A stretch of DNA of 64,000 bases from WHSW01 sp963740055. Its GTDB lineage: Bacteria; Actinomycetota; Thermoleophilia; Solirubrobacterales; 70-9. Positions 55,080-64,000 of the stretch are shown one piece after another; the first letter of the stretch is position 1, and each line of letters begins with the position of its first letter. The translations under genes and the position numbers were made by a program. The DNA is taken from assembly GCA_963740055.1 (NCBI GenBank), contig CAVUCL010000005.1, positions 310,001-374,000 of the forward strand, in the 5' to 3' direction. The notes under the pieces are model-generated. The model saw nothing but the letters and a program-made list of their open reading frames with translations, had not been told where the DNA came from and did no database searches.

Positions 55080-55517
55080 ATGGACCGCGGAGTCGCAGTG
55101 ATCCTGATGGCGCTCGTCGGCGGCCTGATCGCGCTGCAGCCTGCGGTCAACGCCGGGCTCGGGCGCGCGACCGGCAACCTCGCCGCGGCGCTGATCTCGT
55201 TCGCCGTCGGCGCCGTGCTGCTCGCCCTGCTGGTGGCGCTCAGCGGCCAGGCGAGCGGTGTCGGCTCGACCTTCGACGTGCCCTGGTACTACCTGCTCGG
55301 CGGGGTGCTCGGTGCCGCCTACGTGTTCACCGCGCTGGTCACAGTGAGCTCGATCGGCGCCGGCGGCGTCGCCGCGGCGACGATCACCGGGCAGCTGACC
55401 ACCTCGATCGTGCTCGACCGCCTCGGCGTCCTCGGGCTCGAGCAGACGGCGATCACCCCGGCGCGGGCCGGCGGTGTCGTGCTGCTGCTCGCCGGGACCT
55501 ACCTGATCGTCCGCTGA
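55080..55517 (+). CDS. DMT-family transporter, YdcZ (DUF606) type
   Basis: 145 residues in five predicted helices, the half-size DUF606 unit. VILMALVGGLIALQPAVNAG has the conserved Q-P-x-x-N-x-x-L start; YYLLGGVLGAAYVFTALVTV and ITGQLTTSIVLDRLGVLGLE match the family. Such proteins work as dimers; substrates are poorly known. ATG directly behind TACCCT. Convergent with the FAD oxidoreductase gene. Confidence 0.88.
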   Translation: MDRGVAVILMALVGGLIALQPAVNAGLGRATGNLAAALISFAVGAVLLALLVALSGQASGVGSTFDVPWYYLLGGVLGAAYVFTALVTVSSIGAGGVAAATITGQLTTSIVLDRLGVLGLEQTAITPARAGGVVLLLAGTYLIVR

Positions 55518-55524
55518 GCAGCGC

Positions 55525-56688
55525 TCAGGCGGCGGCGAGGGCGCGTTCGGCGACGGCCGGGGCCGCCGGGACCTGGGCGAACGAGGGATCGGCGATCCGC
55601 AGGTAGTGACCGAAGGACCAGCCGACGAACGAGCCCCGCTCCATCCCCCGCAGCGCCAGCGCCAGCGCCCGCGGGGGAACGCGGGGGACGAGCCGCTGCG
55701 TACGCAGCAACCACTCGAACTGCCACCGGTGGCGGGCCGAGAAGTCGCCGTAGCGGCGCAGCGCGGTCGCCACGGGTGCGCGGCCTTCGACCACCCGCCG
55801 CAGCTCGCGGCCGCAGGCGATCCCGAAGTAGAACGCGGTGCGGATTCCCTCCGCGGTCAGCGGCAGGCAGTGGCCGGCCGAGTCGCCGACGAAGAACACC
55901 CCGTCGGCGGTCGCCGGCCGCAGCCGGTGCGGGATCCAGTTGCCCTGGTAGCGGACCGGTTCGCGATCGAGGTCGGCGGCGAGGCGCACGGTGGGCTCCT
56001 TGACGTGGTAGCGCGGGTCGAAGGAGCCGACCCCGACCCGAACCTCGTCGGCGGCCGGGAAGCTCCAGCCGTAGCCGGCGGGCACGTAGTCGCGATCGAT
56101 CCAGATCTCGAGCTCGTCGGCCGATCCGCCCGGGTGGACCTCGAGCCCGCGCGAGAGCGGTGCGTCCGGGGGCTGGTACTGGTTCCCGGCCAGGACTCGC
56201 TTCCAGCCCAGGGCGTCGACCACCAGCGGCGCCGAGACGACCCCGCGGTCGGTCTCCACCGGAATCCATCCCTCGTCCTGCGGTCTGCGGTCTGCGGTCC
56301 GCGCCCTGCCCACCACCGTCGCGGTCTCGAACTCCGCCTCGCACTGCTCGAATAGCAGCGCGCAGAGCAGGCGGTAGTCGAAGGTCGAGAACGTCCACGG
56401 GAGCCGGAAGTCGACCCGCGTGTGGGGGGTGTGGACCACGAGCGTGTCGAAGGTCTGGCGCATCGCCTCGCTGACGCCCATCGCGGCCAGCCACTCGGTT
56501 GGCGCCGCGCAGGCCGAGGTCTGGCGCTCGCCGATCTCGTAGCGGTCGACGATCAGCGTCCGGGCGCCGGATCCGGCGAGCTCGCGAGCGACGGCGAGGC
56601 CGGCGAAGCTGGCGCCGCAGACGATCAGGTCGTAGTCGCCGTCGAGCGGGGTCCGCTCGGCGCCGCGCTTGGTCTCGCGCCGGGGCAT
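55525..56688 (-). CDS. FAD-dependent oxidoreductase (geranylgeranyl reductase-like)
   Basis: 387 residues. YDLIVCGASFAGLAVARELA is the FAD-binding G-x-x-x-x-G motif, followed by GARTLIVDRYEIGERQTSAC; the C-terminal FAD motif is GVFFVGDSAGHCLPLTAEGI with R-T-A-F after it. A central PAGYGWSFPAADEVRVGVGS resembles the P-x-G-Y-x-W-x-F-P element of geranylgeranyl reductases, so it may saturate isoprenoid chains of lipids or quinones. ATG 56688 lies 8 bases after TACCCT on the minus strand; longer starts have no such element. Confidence 0.87.
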   Translation of the reverse strand: MPRRETKRGAERTPLDGDYDLIVCGASFAGLAVARELAGSGARTLIVDRYEIGERQTSACAAPTEWLAAMGVSEAMRQTFDTLVVHTPHTRVDFRLPWTFSTFDYRLLCALLFEQCEAEFETATVVGRARTADRRPQDEGWIPVETDRGVVSAPLVVDALGWKRVLAGNQYQPPDAPLSRGLEVHPGGSADELEIWIDRDYVPAGYGWSFPAADEVRVGVGSFDPRYHVKEPTVRLAADLDREPVRYQGNWIPHRLRPATADGVFFVGDSAGHCLPLTAEGIRTAFYFGIACGRELRRVVEGRAPVATALRRYGDFSARHRWQFEWLLRTQRLVPRVPPRALALALRGMERGSFVGWSFGHYLRIADPSFAQVPAAPAVAERALAAA

Positions 56689-56696
56689 GGCGAGCG

Positions 56697-56702
56697 AGGG
56701 TA
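56697..56702 (-). promoter_or_regulatory. -10 element of the FAD oxidoreductase gene
   Basis: TACCCT on the minus strand ends 8 bases before ATG 56688. Confidence 0.4.
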
Positions 56703-56790
56703 CCGCGCGTAACCGCCGGGCCGGGCACGGAAGCGGCACCGGCGGCGGTCGCTGGCGATTACGCGAGCGTATTTGCCATCATTGACCGCC

Positions 56791-58268
56791 GTGTCCACGG
56801 CCGAGACAACCACCGACCCTGCCGCGGAAGCGCCAGCGAGCGCTCCGCCGGCCGCCACCAACGGCGGCTCCACCGACCTCCTGATCGAGGTCGACGGCAA
56901 GCTGGTCCCCAACTACGACGCGACGATCAAGCCCTTCGACGAGGGCGACGTCGTCTCGGGCTCGGTGGTGCGGATCGACAAGGACGAGGTCCTGGTCGAC
57001 ATCGGCTACAAGAGCGAGGGCGTCATCCCGGCGAACGAGCTCTCGATCCGGCGCTCGGTCGACCCCTCCGAGGAGGTCGCGCTGGGCGAGCAGGTCGATG
57101 CCCTGGTCCTGACCAAGGAGGACCAGGAGGGCCGGCTCGTGCTCTCGAAGAAGCGTGCGCGCTTCGAGAAGGCGTGGCGTAGGATCGAGGCCGCCGCCGA
57201 GTCCGGCGAGCCGGTCGACGGGACCGTGATCGAGGTCGTCAAGGGCGGGCTCATCCTCGACCTCGGCGTGCGCGGCTTCCTGCCCGCCTCGCTGGTCGAC
57301 ATCCGCCGTGTGCACAACCTCGACGAGTTCAAGGGCGAGACGCTCGAGTGCAAGGTGATCGAGCTCAACCGGTCGCGCAACAACGTCGTCCTCTCGCGCC
57401 GCGCGGTGCTCGAGGAGGAGCGCAAGGAGGTGCGCGAGCAGATCCTCGGACGCCTGCAGCCGGGGATGGTCGTCGAGGGCAAGATCTCCAACATCGTCGA
57501 CTTCGGCGCCTTCGTCGACCTCGAGGGCATCGACGGCCTGATCCACATCTCCGAGCTCTCCTGGAGCCACGTCAACCACCCCTCCGAGGTGCTCTCGATC
57601 GGGGAGACGGTGCGGGTCAAGGTGCTCGACATCGACCGCGACCGCCAGCGGATCTCGCTCGGGCTCAAGCAGACCCAGGAGGACCCGTGGCAGACGGTCC
57701 TCAACGAGTACAAGCCCAACGACATCCTTGAGGGCAAGGTGACCAAGGTGGTCGCCTTCGGCGCCTTCGTCGAGATCGTCCCCGGGGTCGAGGGCCTGGT
57801 CCACATCTCCGAACTCGCCGAGCACCACGTCGAGACCCCGGGTGAGGTCGTCCAGCCCGGACAGGAGACCTGGGTCCGGATCCTCGAGATCGACGAGGAG
57901 CGGCGCCGGATCTCGCTCAGCGTCAAGCGCGCGCAGCGAAACGACAACCTGCCTCTCCGCGACCTGATCCCGCCCGAGCTGCAGCCCGACGCCGCGCCGG
58001 CACCGGAGCCCGAGGCCGGCGTCCCGGACCTCGACCTCTCCGAGGAGGTCTTCTCCGAGGCGCCCGCCGAGGCCGCACCGGCCGACGAGGCCCCCGCGCC
58101 CGAGGCCCCCCCGCCGAGCAGGAGCCCGCGCCGGTGGAGGAGCCTCCGCCCGCCGAGCAGGAGCCCGCGCCGGCGGAGGAAGCACCTGCGGCCGAGCCCG
58201 CCGCCGAGGAGCCGGCCGCCGCCGAGGCGCCGGTCGACGACGACGGCGACGAGCAACCCGCTTCCTGA
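56791..58268 (+). CDS. rpsA: 30S ribosomal protein S1 (one missing base near the end)
   Basis: About 492 residues with four S1 domains, as in Actinobacteria: VVSGSVVRIDKDEVLVDIGY, VDGTVIEVVKGGLILDLGV, VVEGKISNIVDFGAFVDLEG and LEGKVTKVVAFGAFVEIVPG start them. An acidic Ala/Pro/Glu tail follows. In a run of seven C (about 58108) the frame breaks; one more C restores EQEPAPVEEPPPAEQEPAPA and a stop at 58268. As printed, the frame runs on into coaE and looks like an RpsA-CoaE fusion, which is an artefact. GTG 56791 chosen; TTG 56773 is in frame. Confidence 0.94.
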
Positions 58269-58278
58269 CGGCGGCGCG

Positions 58279-58881
58279 GTGTCTGCCGCGCCCTTCATCG
58301 GCCTGACCGGCGCGATCGCCGCTGGCAAGTCCGAAGCGCTCGCCGCGCTCGACCGTCTCGGCGCGGCGACCCTCTCCGCGGACGCGGTCGTCCACGAGCT
58401 GCTCGGGACCGAGCGCGTCCGCGAGCTGCTGGTCGAGCGCTGGGGCGACGACGTCGCCCCCGACGGCGCGATCGACCGCGCTCGAGTGGGCGCGATCGTG
58501 TTCGCCGATCCGGCCGAGCTCGGCTGGCTCGAACACACCCTGCACCCGCTCGTCGGCGAGCGGATCGCGGCCTGGCGCGAGGGTGTCGGCGACGCCGCGC
58601 TGGCCGCCGTGGTCGAGGTGCCGCTGCTGTTCGAGACCGGGCTCGAGCCGCTGTTCGACGCGACGATCGCGGTCGTCGCCGGCGACGAGCTGCGCGCCGA
58701 GCGGGCCGGCGCCCGCGGGATCTCCGAGCTCGAGGGGCGCTCGGTGCGCCAGCTCTCGCAGGACGAGAAGGCCGCCCGCGCGACACACGTGGTGCGCAAC
58801 GATGGGGGAGTGGAGGATCTGGAAGCCGCCCTCGGCTCGCTGCTCGCGAAGCTGGCGCCGACCGGAGAGCGCCCGGCTTGA
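58279..58881 (+). CDS. coaE: dephospho-CoA kinase
   Basis: 200 residues. Last step of coenzyme A synthesis. The P-loop is GLTGAIAAGKSEALAAL, where the usual form is G-x-T-G-x-I-x-S/A-G-K-S. LSADAVVHELL supplies the Asp of the substrate site, and VVEVPLLFETGLEPLFDATI and RAGARGISELEGRSVRQLSQ (lid) complete the fold. GTG start 10 bases after the corrected rpsA stop. rpsA-coaE is a common actinobacterial neighbourhood. Its TGA overlaps the next TTG. Confidence 0.95.
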   Translation: MSAAPFIGLTGAIAAGKSEALAALDRLGAATLSADAVVHELLGTERVRELLVERWGDDVAPDGAIDRARVGAIVFADPAELGWLEHTLHPLVGERIAAWREGVGDAALAAVVEVPLLFETGLEPLFDATIAVVAGDELRAERAGARGISELEGRSVRQLSQDEKAARATHVVRNDGGVEDLEAALGSLLAKLAPTGERPA

Positions 58882-59438
58882 GGCGCGCGCGCGGACTGAT
58901 CCTCGCCGGGCTGGCGCTCGCGGCCGCGTTCGTGATCGTCGATCGCGTCGTCGGCGTCGACGAGATCGTCGAGGAGGTGACGCTGCCGCTCCGCCACGAG
59001 GACGTGATCCGCCAGCAGTCCGAGCGCTTCGACCTCGACCCGGCGCTGGTAGCCGCGATCATCAACGAGGAGTCGGGGTTCAGCGACTCGACCTCGCACG
59101 CCGGCGCCCGCGGGCTGATGCAGATCACGCCCGCCACCGCCGACACGATCGAGACCCTGAGCGGCGGCGAGACCTTCGTCTACGACGATCTCTCCGACCC
59201 CGACCTCAACATCCGCTACGGGACCTTCTACCTGCGCCACCTGCTCGATCGCTTCGAGGGCAACGAGGTCGCGGCGCTCGCTGCCTACAACGGCGGTCCC
59301 GAGAACGCGGCGCAATGGGGCGGCTCCGAGCTCGAGGTCGAGGCGATCGAGTTCCCCGAGACGCGCTCCTACGTCGAGGGGGTGCTCGACTCGCGCGAGC
59401 AGTACCGCGCGAATCGCGCCGAAGAGCTCGGCCTGTGA
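58878..59438 (+). CDS. lytic transglycosylase (SLT domain)
   Basis: 186 residues. One N-terminal membrane helix (LILAGLALAAAFVIVDRVVG) anchors an extracytoplasmic SLT domain: DPALVAAIINEESGFSDSTS has the catalytic glutamate, then AGARGLMQITPATAD, LNIRYGTFYLRHLLDRF and AALAAYNGGPENAAQW. It cleaves peptidoglycan glycan strands. The usual order is preserved and the size is that of a minimal Slt70-like enzyme. TTG start overlapping the coaE stop; part of a likely rpsA-coaE-slt transcript. Confidence 0.92.
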   Translation: MRRARGLILAGLALAAAFVIVDRVVGVDEIVEEVTLPLRHEDVIRQQSERFDLDPALVAAIINEESGFSDSTSHAGARGLMQITPATADTIETLSGGETFVYDDLSDPDLNIRYGTFYLRHLLDRFEGNEVAALAAYNGGPENAAQWGGSELEVEAIEFPETRSYVEGVLDSREQYRANRAEELGL

Positions 59439-59448
59439 TCTAGCGATC

Positions 59449-61809
59449 GTGGACCTGTTCGCCGCCTGGGTCGCCTTCCCGGCGCTGCTCGCCGTCCTGT
59501 GCCTCGGCTGCGGGCTGCTGGTCGAGCGCCTGCTCGGGGCGGGAATCCCGCGGGCGCTGCTGCCGGCCACCGGGCTGGCGCTGATCGTCGTCGCGGGCTC
59601 GTTCCTCGCGCTCGCCGACGCGACCGCGGAGTTGATCGTGCCGGTGACGGTGGCGCTCGCGCTCGCCGGACTCGTCGCCGGCCGGCGCTCGCTGCGGCTG
59701 TCGTCGAGCTGGGCGGCGGCCACGGCGCTCGCCGTGTTCGCCGTCTACGCGGCGCCGATCGTGCTCTCTGGCGAGGCCACCTTCGCCGGCTACATCCGCC
59801 TCGACGACACCGCGACCTGGATGGCGCTCTCCGACCGGGTGCTCGAGCACGGGCGCGACCTCGACGGGCTCGCGCCGTCGACGTACGAGGCGACGCTCGC
59901 CTTCAACCTCGGCGACGGCTACCCGATCGGGGTCTTCCTCCCGCTCGGGGTCGGGGCGGCGCTGACCGGCGTCGATGTCGCCTGGCTGATCGCGCCCTAC
60001 ATGGCGCTGCTCGCGGCGCTGCTGGCGCTCGCGCTTTGGACCCTGGCGCGACCGCTGGTCGTCTCGGCGCCGATCCGGGCGGCGATCGCGTTCGCCGGCG
60101 CCCAGCCGGCGCTGCTCTACGGCTACTACCTCTGGGGCGGGATCAAGGAGGTCGCCGCGGCGGCGCTGATCGCGACCGGGGCCGCGCTGCTCGCGCGCGC
60201 GCTCGCGGGCGGACTCGCGATTCGCCCGCTGCTCGCCGCGGCGCTCCCGGCGGCGGCGCTGGCCGGGGTGCTGAGCGCCGCGGGGCTCGTCTGGCTCGCG
60301 CCGGCGGCGGCGCTGGTCGCCGCGCTCGGGCTGCGCTCGCTCGGGCCGCGCGCGGTCGCGATCCGGCTCGCCGGCTTGCTCGCCGCGACCGCGGCGCTGG
60401 CGCTCCCGGTGGCGATCGCGGGCGGGCTCCTGCCGCCGACCTCGGCGCCGCTGACCGACGCCGGGGCGAGCGGCAACCTGATCGGCCCGCTGGCCCCGGC
60501 GCAGGCGGCGGGGATCTGGCCCGCGGGCGACTTTCGCCTCGACCCGGTCGCCGCCCTGCCGACCGAGCTCCTGATCGCGGCGGCATTGCTCGCCGCCGCG
60601 GGCGGGCTCGCGGCCGCGGTTCGCCGGCGCGCCTGGGGGGTGGTCGGCTTCGTCGGCGGCGGCCTCGCCGCGGCGCTCGCGATCTGGCTCGCGGGCTCGC
60701 CCTGGGTCGACGCGAAGGCGCTCGCCACCGTCTCGCCGGCGATCCCGTTCGCGGCCGGGATCGGGCTCGCGCTGCTCGCCGCGCGCGGCGCCGCGCTCGC
60801 CGCGAGCTTCGCCGCAGTCGCCCTGCTCGCCGGGCTCGGCTGGTCGAACGCGCTCGCCTACCGCGACGTCAACCTCGCCCCTCGCGCCCAGCTCGGCGAG
60901 CTCGAGACGATCGGCGAGCGGATCGCGGGCGAGGGGCCGGCGCTGCTGACCGAGTACCAGCCCTACGGCGCCCGCCACTTCCTCCGCGACGCCGATCCGG
61001 AGGCGGTCTCGGAGCTGCGCCGCCGCCGGGTCGCGCTCGCCGCGGGCGGGATCGTGCCCAAGGGCGAGAGCGCGGACACGGACCGGCTCGAGCCGGCGGC
61101 GCTCGCGCCCTATCGGACGCTGGTCGTGCGCCGCTCGCCGGCGCAGAGCCGGCCCCCGGCCGCCTACGGGCTCGACTGGAGCGGCGAGTACTACGAGGTC
61201 TGGCAGCGCCGCGCGTCGACGCCCGGCGCCCGGGCGCGGATCGGCCTCGGACGCGGCCCGCAGCCGGTCGCGGTGCCCGCCTGCGGGCGGGTGCGCGCGC
61301 TCGCCGCCGGGGCGCCGGCGGGCGCGCGGCTGGTCGCCGCGGCGCGGCCGCGGACGCTCGTCGCCGGGCTTGCGGCGGCGCGCTATCCGGACGCCTGGTC
61401 GACGGCGGCCCACCGCTCGACCCCGGTTCCCGCGGGCGAGGGGAAGATCGTGGTCGAGGTCGAGGTCCCGCGCTCCGGCCAGTACGAGCTCTGGCTCGCG
61501 GGCTCGGTGCGCCCTCGGGTGGAGGTCGAGGTCGACGGCGAGCCGCTCGCCGAGCTGCGCCACCGGCTCAACAACGACGGTCAGTACGTCGCGCTCGGCG
61601 CGGCGCCGCTGGCGCGCGGCCGACACACGATCTCGATCGGGTTCGCGGGCGCCGACCTGAGCCCGGGCAGCGGCGGCGCCGCGGCCGCGGTCGGCCCGCT
61701 GGTGCTCGCCCGCGACGCGCCCGCCGACGCGCGCCTGGTCGCGGTCCCGCTCGACGCGGCGGAGCGCCTCTGCGGGCGGGCGTGGGACTGGATCGAGCTC
61801 GATGGCTGA
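59449..61809 (+). CDS. large GT-C-like membrane protein with C-terminal soluble domain
   Basis: 786 residues. About thirteen predicted helices occupy residues 1-480. After the second or third helix a loop reads GYIRLDDTATWMALSDRVLE, an acidic pair in the first outer loop as in GT-C glycosyltransferases. From about residue 490 comes an extracytoplasmic domain with ALLTEYQPYGARHFLRDADP and, at the end, a beta-rich part (GQYELWLAGSVRPRVEVEVD) resembling a carbohydrate-binding jelly roll. Likely a polyprenyl-phosphate sugar transferase acting at the cell surface; donor and acceptor unknown. GTG start 10 bases after the transglycosylase gene. Confidence 0.7.
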   Translation: MDLFAAWVAFPALLAVLCLGCGLLVERLLGAGIPRALLPATGLALIVVAGSFLALADATAELIVPVTVALALAGLVAGRRSLRLSSSWAAATALAVFAVYAAPIVLSGEATFAGYIRLDDTATWMALSDRVLEHGRDLDGLAPSTYEATLAFNLGDGYPIGVFLPLGVGAALTGVDVAWLIAPYMALLAALLALALWTLARPLVVSAPIRAAIAFAGAQPALLYGYYLWGGIKEVAAAALIATGAALLARALAGGLAIRPLLAAALPAAALAGVLSAAGLVWLAPAAALVAALGLRSLGPRAVAIRLAGLLAATAALALPVAIAGGLLPPTSAPLTDAGASGNLIGPLAPAQAAGIWPAGDFRLDPVAALPTELLIAAALLAAAGGLAAAVRRRAWGVVGFVGGGLAAALAIWLAGSPWVDAKALATVSPAIPFAAGIGLALLAARGAALAASFAAVALLAGLGWSNALAYRDVNLAPRAQLGELETIGERIAGEGPALLTEYQPYGARHFLRDADPEAVSELRRRRVALAAGGIVPKGESADTDRLEPAALAPYRTLVVRRSPAQSRPPAAYGLDWSGEYYEVWQRRASTPGARARIGLGRGPQPVAVPACGRVRALAAGAPAGARLVAAARPRTLVAGLAAARYPDAWSTAAHRSTPVPAGEGKIVVEVEVPRSGQYELWLAGSVRPRVEVEVDGEPLAELRHRLNNDGQYVALGAAPLARGRHTISIGFAGADLSPGSGGAAAAVGPLVLARDAPADARLVAVPLDAAERLCGRAWDWIELDG

Positions 61810-63170
61810 GCTCGCCCGCCGCCACCGCGGCGCGGCGCTCGCGCTTGCGGTCGGGCTGGTGCTCGCGGACTCGTCGATCGTCGTCCTCGCGCTGCCGGAG
61901 ATCTACCGCGAGCTCGACGTCTCGGTGACCGCGGTCGTCTGGGTCCTGGTCGCGTTCAACATCGTCCTCGCGCTCGCCGCGGTACCGGCCGCTCACGCCG
62001 CCGCCCGCGGCGGCGCGGCGCGGCTCACGGTCACCGGGCTCGCGGTCTTCGCCGGCGCCAGCCTCGCCTGCGGGATCGCGCCGACGATCGAGGTGCTGCT
62101 CGCCGCCCGCTGCGCGCAGGCGCTCGGCGGCGCGCTCGCGGTCTGCGCCGCGCTCGAGCTGATGCCGGCGGTCTACGGCTCCGAGCGAGCGGCGGCGCGC
62201 TCGTGGGCGGCCGCCGGGGCGGCCGGGGCGGCGCTCGGGCCCGGCCTCGGCGGACTGCTCACCGAGCTGATCTCGTGGCAGTCGATCTTCCTCGTCCAGG
62301 TCCCGGTCGCCGCCGGGGCGGCGGTGGCGATCGCGGCCGGGGTCCGCGGGAGCGGCCGCGGCGACGGCGGGCCGGGTCGCAGCCGGGCGCCCGCACCTGG
62401 CGGCGAACGCCGCCCTGGCGCTGATCTCGGCGGCGCTCGCCGCGGCGCTCTTCCTCGTCGTCCTGCTGCTGATCGAGGGCTGGCGCCTGAGCCCGATCGG
62501 CGCCGCGGCGGCGGTCACCGTGCTGCCGCTGTTCGCGCTCGCGGCGGCGCCGCTGAGCCGCAACGCCGGCTCCACCACGAGCCGGGCCGCGGCGGGGACG
62601 ATCCTGATCGCCGGCGGCCTCGCCGGGCTCGCGCTGCTGCCCGCGGCGACGGTGGCGGTGACGATCGCGCCGCAGGCGCTGGTCGGGGTCGGGCTCGCGC
62701 TTACGCTCTCGGCGCTGACCGAGGCGGCGCTCGCCGGGCGCTCCCCGCAGGCGATCCACGGCGGCTGGACGATCGCCTCGCGCCACGCCGGCGTCGTCGC
62801 CGGGCTGCTGGTGCTGACGCCGGTGTTCACCGCCGACCTCGAGACCGAGCGCGAGCAGGCGCAGCAGGCGGGCACCGCCGCGCTGCTCGACGCCGACCTC
62901 TCGCCGGCGACGAAGCTCGACCTCGCCGGGCGGATCGGGGCCCAGGTCGAGGCCGAGGGCGACAAGGTGCCGGTGATCGACCCGGCCTTCGAGCCGCCGC
63001 CCGAGGACGAGGCCGAGCGCGCGGCGACGATCACCCTGCGCGACTCGATCGCCGAGGAGATCGACCGCGCGGCGACGCACGCGTTCAGCGCCTCGTTCTG
63101 GATCGCGGCCGGGTTCGCGCTCGCCGCGCTGCTCCCGATCGCGCTCGCGCGCCGGGGGATCGGCCTGTGA
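61802..63170 (+). CDS. MFS transporter, DHA2-like (one frame shift)
   Basis: About 455 residues. The first half has the MFS pattern: VGLVLADSSIVVLALPEIYR, TAVVWVLVAFNIVLALAAVP, then AARCAQALGGALAVCAALEL, AGAALGPGLGGLLTE and LISWQSIFLVQVPVAAGA. One extra base near 62385 separates it from the second half (HLAANAALALISAALAAALF to ALARRGIGL). A long polar insert of about 75 residues lies between the last two helices (ADLETEREQAQQAGTAALLD and on). The D-S-S-I-V-V-x-A-L-P start is that of drug/H+ antiporters. ATG overlaps the GT-C gene. Confidence 0.85.
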
Positions 63171-63667
63171 GCGGGCGGGCGCTGGTCGGGCTCGCGAGCG
63201 CCGCGGCGGCGCTGCTCGTCGCCGTCTACGCCGCGGCCGGCGGGAGCTCGTATGAGCCCACCCCGGTCGCCGATCCGTGCGCGCCGCGGGAATGGCGCTC
63301 GCCCGAGGGGGCGGAGGAGATCGGCCAGCAGTTCGCGCTATCGGCGCTCGACGGGGCGGCGTGCGAGCTCGGCGTCAGCCGCGAGACGCTCGCGGTCGCG
63401 CTCGCGACCCCCGAGTCGCGCGACGAGTTCGCCGCCGAGCGGGGGATCGCCGAGGCCGAGCTCGAGCGGGCGGTCCGCGCCGGAGTCGTGCGCGCGGTCG
63501 ACGACGCCGAGGACGCGGGCGCGATCGAGCCCGTGATCGCGACCGCGCTGCGGGCGATCGCCACCCGGCTCCCGGTCGAGGAGGCGGTCGACGTGATCGC
63601 GGCCGGCGGCGAGTTCCTCGACCGCGCCGAGGGCGTCCTCGGCGGGCTCGGCGGGCTGTTGCAGTAG
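63167..63667 (+). CDS. hypothetical membrane-anchored protein (166 aa)
   Basis: 166 residues. LVGLASAAAALLVAVYAAAG is an N-terminal anchor; the outside part has two cysteines (VADPCAPREW, GAACELGVS) and is mainly helical: EEIGQQFALSALDGAACELG, ETLAVALATPESRDEFAAER, EAELERAVRAGVVRAVDDAE, EAVDVIAAGGEFLDRAEGVL. No family recognised. The GTG overlaps the MFS stop (GTGA), so the two are coupled and the protein may assist that transporter. Confidence 0.65.
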   Translation: MSGRALVGLASAAAALLVAVYAAAGGSSYEPTPVADPCAPREWRSPEGAEEIGQQFALSALDGAACELGVSRETLAVALATPESRDEFAAERGIAEAELERAVRAGVVRAVDDAEDAGAIEPVIATALRAIATRLPVEEAVDVIAAGGEFLDRAEGVLGGLGGLLQ

Positions 63668-64000
63668 CTAGTCGTCGGCGGTTGCCCGCCACGCCCAGGC
63701 CATGAACAGAGCCTGGACCGGCAGCCGCAGCCAGAGCAGCGCCGCCGGGATTCGGTCGGTGGGGACGCCGCGCTTCGCGACCTCGTCCGGGTGCAGCGCC
63801 ATGTGGACGTTGGCGGGGAAGATCGCGACCAGGAGCGCCAGCAGCCACCAGCGGGCGAGGCGGCGGGTCGGGCGCGGGATCACCGCGAGCCCGCCGGCGA
63901 TCTCAGCCGCACCGCTGACCAGCACCGCCTCGCGGTGGCGCGGGACGTAGGGCGGCATGATCGCCTCGTAGGCGCGCGGGCGGACGAAGTGCATCGTCCC
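63668..64000 (-). CDS. DoxX-like membrane protein, truncated by the window edge
   Basis: The visible 110 residues read MHFVRPRAYEAIMPPYVPRH, EAVLVSGAAEIAGGLAVIPR, WWLLALLVAIFPANVHMALH and a final helix, then stop at 63668. The pattern H-F-x-x-P-x-x-Y-x-x-I-M-P-P-Y is that of DoxX/MauE-like four-helix proteins, where it lies after the first helix. The methionine at 63994 is therefore probably internal and the true start lies beyond 64000. Confidence 0.8.
   Translation of the reverse strand, partial: GTMHFVRPRAYEAIMPPYVPRHREAVLVSGAAEIAGGLAVIPRPTRRLARWWLLALLVAIFPANVHMALHPDEVAKRGVPTDRIPAALLWLRLPVQALFMAWAWRATADD

Noticed and set aside
56773..58881. Natural RpsA-CoaE fusion protein
   Set aside because: The joining segment is an Arg/Pro-rich out-of-frame translation of the acidic S1 tail; one base in a C-run separates the genes.

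Overview
The window is very GC-rich, densely coded DNA with many GTG and TTG starts, short or overlapping gene junctions and TAnnnT -10 hexamers lying just upstream of start codons. Gene content (four-S1-domain RpsA, PhoH-YbeY-Era, HrcA-DnaJ-PrmA, HadA/HadB-like dehydratases, PPi-type phosphofructokinase) points to Actinomycetota, probably a deep-branching lineage such as Thermoleophilia/Solirubrobacterales. That placement is inference. No rRNA, tRNA, IS element, prophage or CRISPR array was recognised. No gene-free stretch exceeds 300 bases; the longest (12420-12677) carries a perfect CRP-type palindrome.

Layout. 1-5.3 kb: YceI end, flavin reductase, two unknown minus-strand genes, leuS, small genes, acyP. 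5.4-25.5 kb: information-processing and competence genes (comEA, comEC, holA, rpsT, murJ, lepA, hrcA, dnaJ, prmA, murI, yqeY, phoH, ybeY, era), with an M23 peptidase and an RTX-like protein facing away from each other, plus an acid-dehydratase pair. 25.5-28.1 kb: cytochrome bd oxidase cydAB with a 57-residue two-helix protein coupled behind it, all on the minus strand. 28.1-46.9 kb: hisIE and all seven trp genes (E, G, D, C, F, B, A), split by two tandem secreted beta-helix/RTX proteins, an HtrA protease and an inverted putA; then pfkA and a substrate-binding protein. 46.9-52.1 kb: SDR epimerase, ACT-domain malic enzyme and polA. 52.2-55.0 kb: a secreted Thr-rich repeat protein, a Ser/Thr kinase and a sigma factor with a membrane segment and a long acidic tail. 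55.1-64 kb: YdcZ-like transporter, FAD oxidoreductase, rpsA, coaE, lytic transglycosylase, a large GT-C-like membrane protein, an MFS transporter, an unknown and a truncated DoxX-like gene.

Three things stand out. First, the 52.2-55.0 kb locus, where a secreted repeat protein and the predicted extracytoplasmic tail of a membrane-tethered ECF sigma factor share a D-N-S-G-P-G motif and flank a kinase. Second, a promoter architecture in which closely spaced divergent genes share one symmetric A-N3-TA-N3-T element and are mostly leaderless. Third, the tandem surface proteins inside the trp cluster, whose last 782 bases are almost identical and whose RTX repeats turn from acidic to lysine-rich.

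Sequence quality: from about 36.0 to 46.9 kb nearly every gene is broken by single-base shifts, mostly +1, starting just after the second copy of the 782-base repeat. These look like assembly errors, not pseudogenes. Sporadic shifts also affect dnaJ, cydB, malic enzyme, rpsA, the MFS gene and a few others. Coordinates of such genes span the whole intended reading unit.
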